Shown here in pieces: positions 5,962 to 14,267 of a stretch of 26,736 bases of DNA. A program made the position numbers and the translations under genes. The notes under the pieces were generated by a model. That model did not search any database and had not been told where the DNA came from. It worked only from the letters and a program-made list of their open reading frames with translations. The stretch spans positions 1 through 26,736 of the forward strand of contig CAXBDI010000045.1 in the NCBI GenBank assembly GCA_963974445.1, given 5' to 3'. The DNA comes from JACKII01 sp963974445. Lineage in GTDB: Bacteria > Pseudomonadota > Alphaproteobacteria > Bin95. Within the stretch, counting starts at the first letter, position 1. Every line of letters begins with the position of its first letter.

Positions 5962-6984
5962 CTAGAGGGCAAATGCGGCCTGACGTTCGTCGGCCATGGC
6001 AACCGCACGCGGCGTGGGTTGCATCGCGACGGCGCGGTCCGGGTTTATCTGGTCGGCCAGGTCGGTCGATGCGGCGCGATCTTTCATGAATTCCACAGCC
6101 TTCTGCGCGGCGCTGGCAGCCTGGAACAGATAGCGCTTGTCATCGCGCAGCGCTTTCAGCCAGCCCGCGAGGTAGGCCGCATGATCGTCGCGCGGCTCGT
6201 CGTCGATGTGCAGGAATGCGCAGAGGAACGCCGCGCCCATCTCGGCAATCAATTCCTCTTTGGCGCGCTGCGCTTTCGTCGGCTGGAAATTCAGACGATC
6301 AAGCCGCTTGCTGAAGCCGGTCCAGTGCGTGAATTCGTGCGAGAGCACGGAATAATAATGCGCTGGCGTTTTGAAGGCCGCCATAAATGGCATGCTGATA
6401 CGATCAACGCTTCCTGCCAGGTTGTGCTGATACATAGGCTGATTGCCGTCGTGCACGATTTCGGCGCGCTGGCCTTCGAAGAATGCCGCAGCCATGGTGT
6501 AGGGATCGACCGGCGGTGCCAGGTCGCCAGCGTCGTCTGCCTCGTAATACTGTGCCGGCAGATTGTCGATTTGATCCGTGTTGAACACGATGTAACCGTT
6601 GAAGAAGCCGATGACCTTGTCGCGGGTTTCGCCGCTGGCTGTCTCTTCCTCCTTCACGATCTTGCCGGCATAGACGACAGGCGAACCTTTCTCGCCCCTG
6701 CGCACGGCGCCGCCAAGGTCAAGCGCTTGCTTGAATGTCATCCAGCGCGCGCCGCTGAAGCCTTTCGTTGCCGCCTCGCTCCAGAGCACGATAACGTTGA
6801 CGCCGCTATAGGGCTCGCCATTGAAACGCAACGGCAGTTGCAGACCTGGCGTGACCGAGCCGGCCTTTGCGGTCCAGGATTTTTGCCACGGACGCACGCC
6901 ACGCTCCAGCGCTGCGACGACCTTGTCGGTAACCTCCTGGTAGAAGTCGCGTTTCGGTGTATCTTTCTTGTATTTGCGAGCCAT
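5962..6984 (-). CDS. ardC: ArdC-type antirestriction protein (ssDNA-binding N-domain plus zincin-like metallopeptidase)
   Basis: A 340-residue protein. Residues about 10-125 match the ArdC N-terminal ssDNA-binding domain (FYQEVTDKVVAALERGVRPW, then the SGVNVIVLW region). The C-terminal half is a zincin-like peptidase with HEFTH at 216-220 (two His ligands and catalytic Glu) and a downstream EELIAEMGAAFLC providing the third-ligand Glu. Plasmid ArdC proteins shield incoming DNA from restriction by type I and some type II systems. The ATG at 6984 has AGAAGGA 8 bp upstream; an in-frame TTG at 7011 lacks this. A candidate promoter is at 7033-7061. Complete and probably functional, and typical of conjugative or phage-like elements. 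Confidence 0.88.
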   Translation of the reverse strand: MARKYKKDTPKRDFYQEVTDKVVAALERGVRPWQKSWTAKAGSVTPGLQLPLRFNGEPYSGVNVIVLWSEAATKGFSGARWMTFKQALDLGGAVRRGEKGSPVVYAGKIVKEEETASGETRDKVIGFFNGYIVFNTDQIDNLPAQYYEADDAGDLAPPVDPYTMAAAFFEGQRAEIVHDGNQPMYQHNLAGSVDRISMPFMAAFKTPAHYYSVLSHEFTHWTGFSKRLDRLNFQPTKAQRAKEELIAEMGAAFLCAFLHIDDEPRDDHAAYLAGWLKALRDDKRYLFQAASAAQKAVEFMKDRAASTDLADQINPDRAVAMQPTPRAVAMADERQAAFAL

Positions 6985-7032
6985 CGTCTTGTTCCTTCTG
7001 TGAGTGTGCAAGTTGCACTAGGTATAGAGCTT

Positions 7033-7061
7033 CACATAGGGGTGCCATTGACACCCATCAA
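7033..7061 (-). promoter_or_regulatory. Candidate ardC promoter with embedded inverted repeat
   Basis: Minus-strand TTGATG (7056-7061), 17-bp spacer, TATGTG (7033-7038). The spacer holds an inverted repeat GGGTG/CACCC (7040-7044 and 7052-7056), a possible operator. A perfect plus-strand TTGACA at 7048-7053 overlaps it and could be the -35 of the divergent gene at 7106, though no good -10 follows. Confidence 0.4.
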
Positions 7062-7105
7062 CAGTTATTTTCACAGACCCGCAATTTTCTTCGGGGTGTT
7101 TAGGC

Positions 7106-7648
7106 ATGGCTGAGAAAACCGGGATAGAGCGCGAGGGCGCTGCAGCGGTGGAGCGGGAGAAAGAAAGGCTGGAGCGGCTGGAGATCGAGCGCGCCGAGGC
7201 GGAAGCGGCGGCGCAGACCGATCTATTCGGCGCGCCAGCCGTGCCGCGCCTGGCTGGCAGGCCGGCAGGCTCGCGGAACAGGACGACAAAGCTATTCCGC
7301 GAGCTGATGATAAGCCGGCTCGGCCCGGACATGGGCTTGATCGAGGAAATCCTGGCCGATCCGGTGGAGAAGGCGCGCAAGCTGCAGTGCGATCCCTATG
7401 ACGTCTGGGCCGTGCAGATGAAAGCCCGGCAGCACGCGCTCAGCAGCGTGCAGCCAAAGCCAGCTATTCAGGTCGAGACCAAGGCCGCGCATGCGTTCGT
7501 CGCGATTGAGGAAGCGGTGCCCGATCCGAACCTAGGCCGCGTCGGCCTCGGCCAGACCGCGCCGCGCATCGCGATCAGAACCGTGGAAAATCAATCACTT
7601 AGCCTCGCCATTTCGGACGAGTTGGAAGAGGATGAGTTGGAAGAATGA
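7106..7648 (+). CDS. Putative phage small terminase subunit-like protein
   Basis: A 180-residue protein. Residues about 7-37 form a charged coiled coil (EKERLERLEIERAEAEAAAQ), followed by an AT-hook-like GRPAGSRNRTT (about 51-61), then a helical segment with DPYDVWAVQMKARQHALSS, and an acidic tail ELEEDELEE. The position just upstream of the large-terminase N-terminus, on the same strand, is what suggests a small-terminase or DNA-recognition role; sequence alone gives no firm family. The start has only a weak ribosome-binding site. No frame break is seen. Confidence 0.5.
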   Translation: MAEKTGIEREGAAAVEREKERLERLEIERAEAEAAAQTDLFGAPAVPRLAGRPAGSRNRTTKLFRELMISRLGPDMGLIEEILADPVEKARKLQCDPYDVWAVQMKARQHALSSVQPKPAIQVETKAAHAFVAIEEAVPDPNLGRVGLGQTAPRIAIRTVENQSLSLAISDELEEDELEE

Positions 7649-7825
7649 TACAAACCGTTGATCTAATTTATGAAATTGCCTTGCAAACATCTGATCAATT
7701 ATCAGACGACAGGGCCGACGATCATCGCCTAGCGCGCGCGTCTCAGAGACTGCGCCCGCGCACCGCGCCGGCGCGAGGCGACGCCCCCCCGAGGCCACCC
7801 CTCTTCTCCTTGTGGGGGGTAGGTC

Positions 7826-7847
7826 TCAAAAACGGACCGATTTTTGA
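7826..7847. repeat. Inverted repeat TCAAAAA/TTTTTGA upstream of the terminase gene
   Basis: 7-bp perfect arms around CGGACCGA in the 256-bp gap 7649-7904. The gap otherwise holds C- and G-rich runs and no recognisable gene; the 87-residue frame through it has unlikely composition. Confidence 0.4.
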
Positions 7848-7904
7848 CGCCTTTCCAAGGCCGCTAAAATTTCCTCGATCTTTCAGGGGTAGGGGGGAAG
7901 GCTC

Positions 7905-8278
7905 TTGAGCGTTTCCGGCACCCTGGAGCCGGACAGCGGCGAGTTCGACGCGGACCTGCCGCAGGAGAGCATCGGCGACCTGCTGGAGCTGCGCGCGCCC
8001 GGCCCGGTGGCCGCCGCCTTCGCCTATACCGCCACCCGCGGCCTGGATCATGGCCAGGGCGGCGATGCCGACCTGTACGTGCTGCAGGGGCCGGTGGGCA
8101 GCGGCAAGACGACCATCTGCATCCGCAACATGATCACCTTGGCGATGCGCGAGCACAAAAGCCCGGTCGACGGCGTGCGCCGCTGCAAATGGGCGGTGGT
8201 CGCCAACACCTATGTCAACCTTGAGCGCAACTTCCTGGCCTCCTGGTTCCGGTATTTCCCGAAAGAAGATGGCTATAG
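7905..8278 (+). pseudogene. Phage large terminase subunit, N-terminal fragment truncated by insertion
   Basis: Large terminases are the ATP-driven DNA-packaging motors and nucleases of tailed phages. The TTG start has a strong GGGGGGAAGG 3 bp upstream. Walker A is GPVGSGKT at residues 62-69. The following GVRRCKWAVVANTYVNL and SWFRYFPKEDG (to about 123) match the conserved region after the P-loop, where family members read like RsRWaVvRNTYpeL and W..wFP. After about 8278 the similarity stops and transposon-like sequence begins; the open frame continues meaninglessly to 8387. The rest of the ATPase and the whole nuclease domain are missing, so this is a dead gene. Confidence 0.72.
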
Positions 8279-8385
8279 TGATCCTGCCCAGTTTGAGTGG
8301 ACCCCCGCGATAGGCTTTCGAGCCAGCAGAGTAGCACCTGATGGAAGGCAAGAAGCGCCGGCATTTTCTGGAAACGTCAAACGGT
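8279..8385 (+). mobile_element. Possible IS3-family end and orfA start fragment
   Basis: Sequence starting TGATCCTGCCCAGTTTGAG followed by TGGACC resembles IS3-family terminal repeats. About 60 bp on, an ATG opens the short frame MEGKKRRHFLET, similar in style to IS3 OrfA starts, which then stops. It abuts the truncated terminase exactly where that similarity ends. Weak, memory-based call. Confidence 0.3.
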
Positions 8386-8880
8386 AGGCCATAGAATGCC
8401 TGATAGATCGCTCCGTGACTAATCCGCATCCCCTGATTCTCGGTTCCGTCTCCAGGATAGTCGATCTGAGGGCGGTGTGCGATCTGTCAGGGCTCCAAGC
8501 CCTGGTTGGGTCCATACATATAGCCGGTGGGTGTGCCGTGGCCCATGCCTATGGCCGTTGCTGGCGACGCGCGGGCCCTCTATCACTCTTCCATCTGATG
8601 CTGAGATCGGACCCGCAAGCCTATCCCGAACATAGCGCCGGAACGCCTCATTCGTTGCCAGCTTGGTTGACTTCGGCTTCTTGGCGGATCGGTATCTCGT
8701 CATAGCCCAGTAGTCCAGCCCACCGGTATGGTCGCTGCATTGCGCCGCGCCTCGCGGGATATTGTCGATTGTGCCCGGCCCAGCCGACAGACAATATGAC
8801 GTATGCCGCTTCCGTGGGCGCCCATAAGAGCAATCTCCTCGCGTTCCTTGAAAGACAGATAACGCCCTGCGGTAGCCATC
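8385..8880 (-). pseudogene. IS30-family transposase, N-terminal half, frameshifted (copy B)
   Basis: Read on the minus strand, an IS30 helix-turn-helix N-terminus (RYLSFKEREEIALMGAHGSG, then STISREARRN) starts near 8880. After a frame change comes RYRSAKKPKSTKLATNEAFR with RYVRDRLAG, and after another the motif ISHGAIYQAFYG near 8390. These are in the normal family order, but the reading frame is broken at least twice and the DDE catalytic domain is gone. Its start is joined directly to the end of the next fragment. Confidence 0.7.
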
Positions 8881-9127
8881 GGCGCAGTCGCCCGTTGGTG
8901 TTCTCGACGGCACCCTTCTGCCATGAGGCGTAGGCGTCACAGAAGTAGGTGCCGCAGGCCAGCAAGGAACGCAGCATGCTGTGCCGAGCGAACTCGTCCC
9001 CGTTGCCGAAGGTCATCGAGCCGCTCATCGGCGCTGACAAGCGCTTGAGTATGGCCATCAGGACGGACACGGTTTCGGCCGCCGATTTGGCGGTCAGGCG
9101 AGCCAGCAGACCTGCTCGGCAGCGTTT
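8880..9127 (-). pseudogene. IS30-family transposase, catalytic-domain fragment (copy A, C-terminal part)
   Basis: The minus-strand frame reads SRSR-like entry KRCRAGLLARLTAKSAAET, then MTFGNGDEFARHSML, then YFCDAYASWQKGAVENTNGR and RRWLP. IS30 enzymes have DNG at the second catalytic Asp; here it is GNG, so that Asp is lost. The third acidic residue (E of VENTNG) is kept. Similarity stops at RRWLP, where copy B begins in another frame. It was probably part of the same element as the N-terminal piece at 9202-9498, with the middle deleted. Confidence 0.72.
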
Positions 9128-9201
9128 CTACTAAGGCAACGACACTATCTTCGGCAACACTTCAGGCGAGGCAATGCAACGGACAACTTGGTTGTCGCTC
9201 A

Positions 9202-9498
9202 TTAGCGGCCGGCGATCTGTTCCGGCGTCCAGCCTTCGGCCAGGCGAGCGACAACGAAAGCTTGCAGCCGTTCGTCTTTGTCCAATTTGCCGGCTCGCTG
9301 GCGGCGCAAAAGGTAGGTGCCCTCGGCAATGACTGGCCGGTAGGCAGCGCTGTCCGTTGCGTTGCGCTTCAACTCGCGGCTGACGGTCGAGGGCGAGCGC
9401 CGAATGGCACGCGCAATGGCGCGAACGCCGAGCCCGCTGGCCTTGAACTCGGCGATCCGGTCTCTTTCGACGGGTTGAAGATGAGAGTAGCTTGACAT
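9202..9498 (-). pseudogene. IS30-family transposase, N-terminal fragment (copy A)
   Basis: From ATG at 9498 the peptide starts MSSYSHLQPVERDRIAEF and carries the IS30 helix-turn-helix (GLGVRAIARAIRRSPSTVSR, ELKRNAT). It continues to GWTPEQIAGR, where the frame stops and similarity ends. About 100 residues expected next in the family are missing before the catalytic fragment at 9127. The 74 bp between (9128-9201) contain GACAAC-TTG-GTTGTC and nothing recognisable. Confidence 0.75.
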
Positions 9499-9548
9499 GG
9501 CGACACCGTTTTCTGTTGGACGACAGACGGATACCAAATCCGTCAACG

Positions 9549-9575
9549 GTGTTGCACCTCACCCTGGAATCCACC
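9549..9575. mobile_element. Probable IS30-type terminal sequence and right limit of mobile DNA
   Basis: The stretch starting GGTGTTGCACCTCACCCTGG lies about 50 bp upstream of the IS30 start codon, where an IS30 terminal inverted repeat belongs. A full partner repeat was not found; a loose match lies near 9160-9180. Core-type genes resume at 9682, so the island edge is placed at about 9575-9680. Confidence 0.35.
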
Positions 9576-9681
9576 GAAGCGCATGGTGGTCTGACCTAAT
9601 CCACCTTTTCAATGCAGGATCAGGCGATAGGTGCCCACAACGTCGAAGTGACACCGCTTTGAGGGTTCTTGGAGGCGACGT

Positions 9682-10128
9682 TCACTGGACACGTTGAGCC
9701 GCCGGCGCTTTCCGCGCGCGAAGGGCGTGGGATGGCTGGCGGCCCGCCGTGGCTTGAACTCGCAGCCACTGCGCTTCCGGCTGGCGCGCCGCAAGGCCAT
9801 CGTCGATCTCCACCTCGTCGAAGCCACAGGCCCGCGCAAGCGGATATTGGTCTGCGATAACATGGCCTTTAGCGCGCAACCGGCCGCCGTAACCCAAGCG
9901 TCGGATAAGTTTTGCAAGCGAGAACCCGCGGCCATCGGCGAAGCTCGGGAAAACTATAACGATAAGGTCGACCGCGTTGAAATGGACGACAAGCGTCCGT
10001 GGGTCAAAGTCGTTGGCAACTTCCAATGCCGCCTGCCTGCCTCCGCCGGCGTCGATCGTCTCGGGCGTCAAGAATTGGTCGGAGGGGAAGTCATCTGTCG
10101 TAAAGCCCTGATCGGTAACGATAGGCAT
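9682..10128 (-). CDS. DUF934 protein of the sulfite-reduction operon
   Basis: A 148-residue protein with the DUF934 hallmarks: VVHFNAVDLIVIVFPSFADGRGFSLAKLI, then GYGGRLRAKGHVIADQYPLARACGFDEVEI. The family is found next to nitrite/sulfite reductase and cysH genes and its biochemical role is unproven, probably accessory to sulfur assimilation. The ATG at 10128 has AGGAG 8 bp upstream. It is the last gene of the operon, 68 bp after cysI, and the nearest core gene to the island edge. Confidence 0.85.
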   Translation of the reverse strand: MPIVTDQGFTTDDFPSDQFLTPETIDAGGGRQAALEVANDFDPRTLVVHFNAVDLIVIVFPSFADGRGFSLAKLIRRLGYGGRLRAKGHVIADQYPLARACGFDEVEIDDGLAARQPEAQWLRVQATAGRQPSHALRARKAPAAQRVQ

Positions 10129-10196
10129 CGTCGTTTCTCCTGGCGGTATGCGGCGTCGCCGAAGGAATTCTCAATGTGGGTTCGACTGGTCTCGGC

Positions 10197-11975
10197 TCAG
10201 TAATGATGGAATTCATACAGAACCGGCGTCGCGGACGCTTTGGGAGGCGCCGCGTCATCCGGCGCCACTGGCAGGACCGCTGACTGATTTGGCGGGTGCG
10301 AGACGGTAGTCTCCGGATAGAGCGCCGCCTTGAATGGCACAGGGCCGAGCCGGCGATAAGTCTCAAGAAAGGTCTCGTCCGGCCTCAAGCGCATGGTGAG
10401 ATAAGCGTTCACCAAGCGCTCGATCGCCGGGACAACCTCATCGTATGCAAAGCCCGGACCCGCACGTTGGCCAATGGCGGCAGTTGCAGTGGCATCGCCG
10501 CCAAGCGTGATCTGGTAGCTTTCGACGCCCGCCTTTTCCAATCCGAGTATGCCTATATGTCCCACATGGTGGTGGCCGCAGGCGTTAATGCAGCCCGAAA
10601 TCTTGATCTGTATCTTACCGATTTCGGCGGCCAACGCCGGGCTTGCAAAGCGTCGGGCGATATCCTGCGCAACAGGGATTGAACGGGCCGTTGCTAGAGC
10701 GCAATAGTCCATGCCGGGGCAAGCGATGATGTCGGAGACTAACCCGACATTAGCAGTATCCAGGTCGACCAATTGCAAACATGCAAAGACCTCCGGCAAC
10801 TCCGCTGCACGAACATGCGGCAGCACGATGTTCTGTTCATGACTGACACGCAACTCGTCCATGCTATATTTCCTGGCAATCTCCGCCAGCGCCCGCATTT
10901 GCGATGCGCTGGCGTCACCGGGAGCCTGACCGATTGTCTTGAGCGAAACCGTGACGATGCGGTAGCCCGGAACCCGATGGGCCGCGGTGTTGTTGTTCAC
11001 CCATGCGCGGAAATCCGGGTCCGCCTCCAACACGTCGTCGAGGTGCGGGTCGGTTTCCGGCAACTCATCAAATGCCGGGGGCGCGAAGTATTCCTCGATC
11101 CGCCTGACCTCGCCCGGGTCAACGGCGCACGTCGGCCCGCTCCCATTCTCCAAGAGCTTGGCGAACTCTTCTTCAACCTGAGCGCGAAAGATGTCCAGAC
11201 CGGTCTCGTGGACCAGGATCTTGATGCGGGCCTTGTATTTGTTGTCGCGGCGACCGTGCAAATTATACACGCGTAGAATGGCCTCAAGGTATTGCAGCAG
11301 ACTTGCCTTCGGCAGGAATTCCCGCACCACTTTGCCGATCATCGGCGTTCGGCCCAGCCCGCCGCCAACGATGACTTCATAGCCCGGCTCACCCGCCGCG
11401 TTGCGCAGCATGCGCAACCCGATGTCATGGGCCTTGGTTACGGCACGATCATTTGGCGAACCGGTAACCGCGATCTTGAACTTTCGCGGCAGAAAGGCGA
11501 ATTCCGGATGGCCGCTTGACCATTGCCGGAGCAGTTCCGCAGTGGGTCTGGGATCTTCGATCTCATCAGCGGCGGCGCCGGCAAAATGGTCAGCGGTGAC
11601 ATTCCGGATGCAATTGCCGGAGGTCTGGATTGCATGCATCCCAACATCGGCCAGAGCCTCCAGAATTGCCGGAATGTCGCTCAGCTTCGGCCAATTGAAT
11701 TGGATATTCTGGCGGGTGGTGAAGTGGCCGTAGCCCTTGTCCCACCGTTCCGCGATCATCGCGAGCTGATCCATCTGGCGCGCACTTAACGTGCCATAGG
11801 GTATCGCCACCCGCAGCATGTAAGCGTGCAATTGCAGGTACACGCCATTTTGCAGCCGCAACGGCTTAAACTCGTCTTCGGTTAAAGCGCCGGAAATACG
11901 GCGGTCGACCTGGCTGCGAAACTGACTGACACGATTGCGAACGTATAGATCGTCGAATTCATCGTAGCGGTACAT
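10197..11975 (-). CDS. cysI: Sulfite/nitrite reductase hemoprotein subunit (siroheme, [4Fe-4S])
   Basis: A 592-residue cytoplasmic enzyme that reduces sulfite to sulfide by six electrons. Two ferredoxin-like half domains are visible, with the TTRQNIQFNW and SGNCIRNVTAD substrate/siroheme motifs at about 86-95 and 119-129. The iron-sulfur/siroheme cysteines are C419 and C425 (CPGMDYC) and C462 and C466 (GCINAC). The ATG at 11975 is preceded by GGGAGG, and the frame upstream overlaps the DUF2849 gene. Its start overlaps the DUF2849 end by 17 bp, indicating coupling. The C-terminal 45 residues are a Pro/Ala-rich extension. Related proteins reduce nitrite, but cysG/DUF2849/DUF934 neighbours favour sulfite. 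Confidence 0.9.
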   Translation of the reverse strand: MYRYDEFDDLYVRNRVSQFRSQVDRRISGALTEDEFKPLRLQNGVYLQLHAYMLRVAIPYGTLSARQMDQLAMIAERWDKGYGHFTTRQNIQFNWPKLSDIPAILEALADVGMHAIQTSGNCIRNVTADHFAGAAADEIEDPRPTAELLRQWSSGHPEFAFLPRKFKIAVTGSPNDRAVTKAHDIGLRMLRNAAGEPGYEVIVGGGLGRTPMIGKVVREFLPKASLLQYLEAILRVYNLHGRRDNKYKARIKILVHETGLDIFRAQVEEEFAKLLENGSGPTCAVDPGEVRRIEEYFAPPAFDELPETDPHLDDVLEADPDFRAWVNNNTAAHRVPGYRIVTVSLKTIGQAPGDASASQMRALAEIARKYSMDELRVSHEQNIVLPHVRAAELPEVFACLQLVDLDTANVGLVSDIIACPGMDYCALATARSIPVAQDIARRFASPALAAEIGKIQIKISGCINACGHHHVGHIGILGLEKAGVESYQITLGGDATATAAIGQRAGPGFAYDEVVPAIERLVNAYLTMRLRPDETFLETYRRLGPVPFKAALYPETTVSHPPNQSAVLPVAPDDAAPPKASATPVLYEFHHY

Positions 11976-12294
11976 GACGAACCTCCCTCGGACCCCAGGC
12001 CTGGCGGCCCAAGTCGGTACGATTTGTGGGACCGAGAAGTCGGATCCGCTCTCGGTAGTGTGTGGGCATCGGATGGCCATCGGCATCAACTGAGACGCTG
12101 ACCGCATAAGGGCCCACGATGGCGTTTTGCTGTCGTTCGGCCACGGCGAGCAATCGGTCGGCCTCATCCGGAATCGTGGCGACAGCGGCCTGATCGATGG
12201 AAGGATTCCAGGTGGCGGCCTTCGTCAAAAACACAACATCGCCATCGAGCAGGCGGTTGGCAGTGACGACCTGGTATTCGGTGGTGGTTGCCAT
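11959..12294 (-). CDS. DUF2849 protein between cysG and cysI
   Basis: A 111-residue protein starting MATTTEYQVVTANRLLDGDVVFL, typical of DUF2849, a small alphaproteobacterial family that sits in siroheme/sulfite-reductase operons. The ATG at 12294 has GGAGGG about 10 bp upstream. It starts 1 bp after the cysG stop and overlaps cysI by 17 bp, so all three are translated from one message. Function unknown, presumably supporting sulfite reductase. Confidence 0.87.
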   Translation of the reverse strand: MATTTEYQVVTANRLLDGDVVFLTKAATWNPSIDQAAVATIPDEADRLLAVAERQQNAIVGPYAVSVSVDADGHPMPTHYRERIRLLGPTNRTDLGRQAWGPREVRHVPLR

Positions 12295-12295
12295 A

Positions 12296-13720
12296 CTAGA
12301 GCCCTCCCGTAGCCAGGGGTTTGGCAAGATCATGCAGCGACGCCTTCGGTTCGGCATCGCGCGGCGACAGGCCCAGAAAGATGATGCTGGGGCCTTTCAG
12401 GCCGGCCTCCGCCATGCAGATTGTCAGGTCTCCCAAATGGGCGCTCAGAACAACCTGGTTCGGTAACGAGGCGTTCTCGACAACACTCATCGGCGTCATT
12501 GGATCGGCGCCATGCATAAGAAGGCGGCCCTGCAAGAATTTGGCGGCGGCGACCCCCATATAGATCGCGGCCGCTATCCCTGGTTGCGCCAAAGCCCGCC
12601 AGTCCTGTTCTGCGAAGCCTCGCGTGTCTTGGCCGGTGAGCAGGCGCAGCGCCGAATTGCGGCCGCGCCGGGTCAACGAAACCTTGGCCGCCGCCGCCGC
12701 GGCGGTGGCCGCGGTAATGCCGGGGATAATGGAAAAGGCGATGCCGGCCTCGTCCAGCGCGTCCATCTCTTCATCCAGCCGGCCATAAATGCCAGGGTCG
12801 CCGGATTTCAGTCGGACAACCTGGGCTCCAGCCCGTGCCTTCGCTACGAGCAGTGCATTGATATCGTTCTGGTTCCAGCTTGGGCCGCCCGGCGTCTTGC
12901 CCACCAAGACGAACGTGGCTTCTCGGCGGGCAAGTTCCAGAACCTGGTCGTTGACGAGACGATCGTAGATGACCACGTCGGCCGCAGACAGCAAGCGGCG
13001 AGCCTTCATCGTCAACAATTCCGGATCACCCGGACCCGCGCCGATCAGATAGACGTAGCCGGGGTGCGGTGCGTCCTGTCCGGTCTTTTTGAACAGCGTT
13101 GCTGCCAGCATCACGAGTGCCGCCTCAGCCGCGGCCTCACCGCCACGCTCCAGCGCCTGCGGACCGGCGGTGCGGAAGAATGCTTGCCAAAGGCGGCGGC
13201 GCGGGGCATTGCGCGGCAGATGAGCGGCACGCGGCCGGAATCGGGCAGCCACCCGCGCGAGCGCGCCAAGCTGCGGACTGAGCATCGCCTCCACCTCCGC
13301 TTTGATCTCGCGGGCCAATACGGGCGCGGTGCCTTCCGTGCCAATGGCGACGGTAACCGGATCGCGGTCTACCAGCGCCGGGGTGAGGAAGTCACTTTCG
13401 TCTAATTGATCGACCCAGTTGCAGAGCACCCGGGCCGAGCGCGCCAGACCGGTTACCCGCGCATTCTCCGTCGGGTCGGCGTCGGCGGCATAGACCAGGC
13501 GCACGCCCTCCAAATCGCACGCCGCGAGCGGCCGTTCGATCAGGCGCACGCTACCCGCGTCAGCCAATTGGCGAAGTGCCTCTTGCGGTTCGGCCGCAAA
13601 AACCGAAAGACTTGCCTCTGTCTTGCGTAGCAGACGAAGTTTCGCGAGCGCGATTTCCCCACCGCCAGCAATGACGACCGCTTCGCCCCGCAAATCGAGG
13701 GATATGGGCAGATGCCTCAC
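12296..13720 (-). CDS. cysG: Siroheme synthase CysG (precorrin-2 dehydrogenase/ferrochelatase plus uroporphyrinogen-III methyltransferase)
   Basis: A 474-residue bifunctional enzyme making siroheme for CysI. Residues 1-200 form the dehydrogenase/ferrochelatase domain with the NAD motif VVIAGGGEIALAKL (about 15-28) and GTEGTAPVLARE (about 127-138). E. coli CysG has a phosphorylatable Ser (GGTSPVLAR) at this last site; here it is Ala. Residues 212-460 are the SAM-dependent methyltransferase: VYLIGAGPGDPELLTMKA, DRLV, RLKSGDPGIYGR, PGIT and NASLP. The start is GTG at 13720 with TAGGAGC 8 bp upstream, in preference to a longer ATG frame at 13780. It is the first gene of the operon. Confidence 0.93.
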   Translation of the reverse strand: MRHLPISLDLRGEAVVIAGGGEIALAKLRLLRKTEASLSVFAAEPQEALRQLADAGSVRLIERPLAACDLEGVRLVYAADADPTENARVTGLARSARVLCNWVDQLDESDFLTPALVDRDPVTVAIGTEGTAPVLAREIKAEVEAMLSPQLGALARVAARFRPRAAHLPRNAPRRRLWQAFFRTAGPQALERGGEAAAEAALVMLAATLFKKTGQDAPHPGYVYLIGAGPGDPELLTMKARRLLSAADVVIYDRLVNDQVLELARREATFVLVGKTPGGPSWNQNDINALLVAKARAGAQVVRLKSGDPGIYGRLDEEMDALDEAGIAFSIIPGITAATAAAAAAKVSLTRRGRNSALRLLTGQDTRGFAEQDWRALAQPGIAAAIYMGVAAAKFLQGRLLMHGADPMTPMSVVENASLPNQVVLSAHLGDLTICMAEAGLKGPSIIFLGLSPRDAEPKASLHDLAKPLATGGL

Positions 13721-13898
13721 GATGCTTGCTCCTACACGCACGGTGCTGATGCGATATTGGTTAGTGGACTTGAGTTTCAAACCGTATCAGGAATGGGGAT
13801 AATTTTCTATATTGCACTCGGTAATGGCCAAAATTAGGGAAAATTTCATGGAATTTACGACTCCAACAGGACCAACTGTTAAAAAGTAGCAATGATTT

Positions 13899-13915
13899 GC
13901 ACCGATAATCGGTGC
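13899..13915. promoter_or_regulatory. 17-bp perfect palindrome GCACCGAT-A-ATCGGTGC
   Basis: 8-bp arms around a single A, in the AT-rich divergent region between cysG and the GbsR-type gene. With a 1-nt centre it is a dimeric-regulator site rather than a hairpin. It lies about 180 bp upstream of cysG and 350 bp upstream of the regulator. The rest of 13721-14220 shows no gene; a short frame at about 14050-14120 (LDRLTGDDDALSLDEAERVVL, then a stop) may be a relic. Confidence 0.5.
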
Positions 13916-14220
13916 TGATGACTTCGACCAGAAAATAACGGGCCGAGTTTGCGCCAAGGCACGTAACCTGACAGGACATTAACCCAGCCGTGGGCGCCAA
14001 ACCGGAGTTGTATCCTATGGAGCGGTGTAAGAAACCGCACAGTTAAATCGGGTCTCGCTGGATCGACTGACGGGCGATGATGATGCGTTGTCGTTGGATG
14101 AGGCAGAACGAGTTGTGCTTTGATTAGAAGCGAAATTAGCGGTTTATCCGTAAGGGTGTTTCAGCGTCGAGAGCGGCGGCGTGCTGACCTAACCGTCATA
14201 TCTCTGCAACCACAAAAGAT

Positions 14221-14258
14221 TTTCGTTCACTCTTGACTAAACGAAATAAATGTATAAA
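14221..14258 (+). promoter_or_regulatory. Promoter and inverted repeat of the GbsR/MarR-type gene
   Basis: TTGACT (14233-14238) is followed by TATAAA (14253-14258), a short 14-bp spacing; TAAATC gives 16. The -35 lies inside an inverted repeat TTTCGTT (14221-14227) and AACGAAA (14240-14246), well placed for autorepression. The predicted start falls only a few bases before ATG 14268, hinting at a leaderless or near-leaderless message. Confidence 0.45.
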
Positions 14259-14267
14259 TCAGTGGGC

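Noticed and set aside
5019..6089. A 356-residue plus-strand open frame over the iteron-like array and small genes
   Set aside because: It runs antisense to the HTH pair, starts in repeats, and has no family-like sequence.
5740..7113. A 457-residue plus-strand open frame opposite ardC
   Set aside because: It is antisense to a clear ArdC protein with HEFTH and good start signals; a shadow caused by high GC.
9605..9613. CTTTTCAAT shared with 1416-1424 as a possible right attachment site
   Set aside because: Only 9 bp, and it lacks any tRNA-Thr 3' end; not distinguishable from chance.
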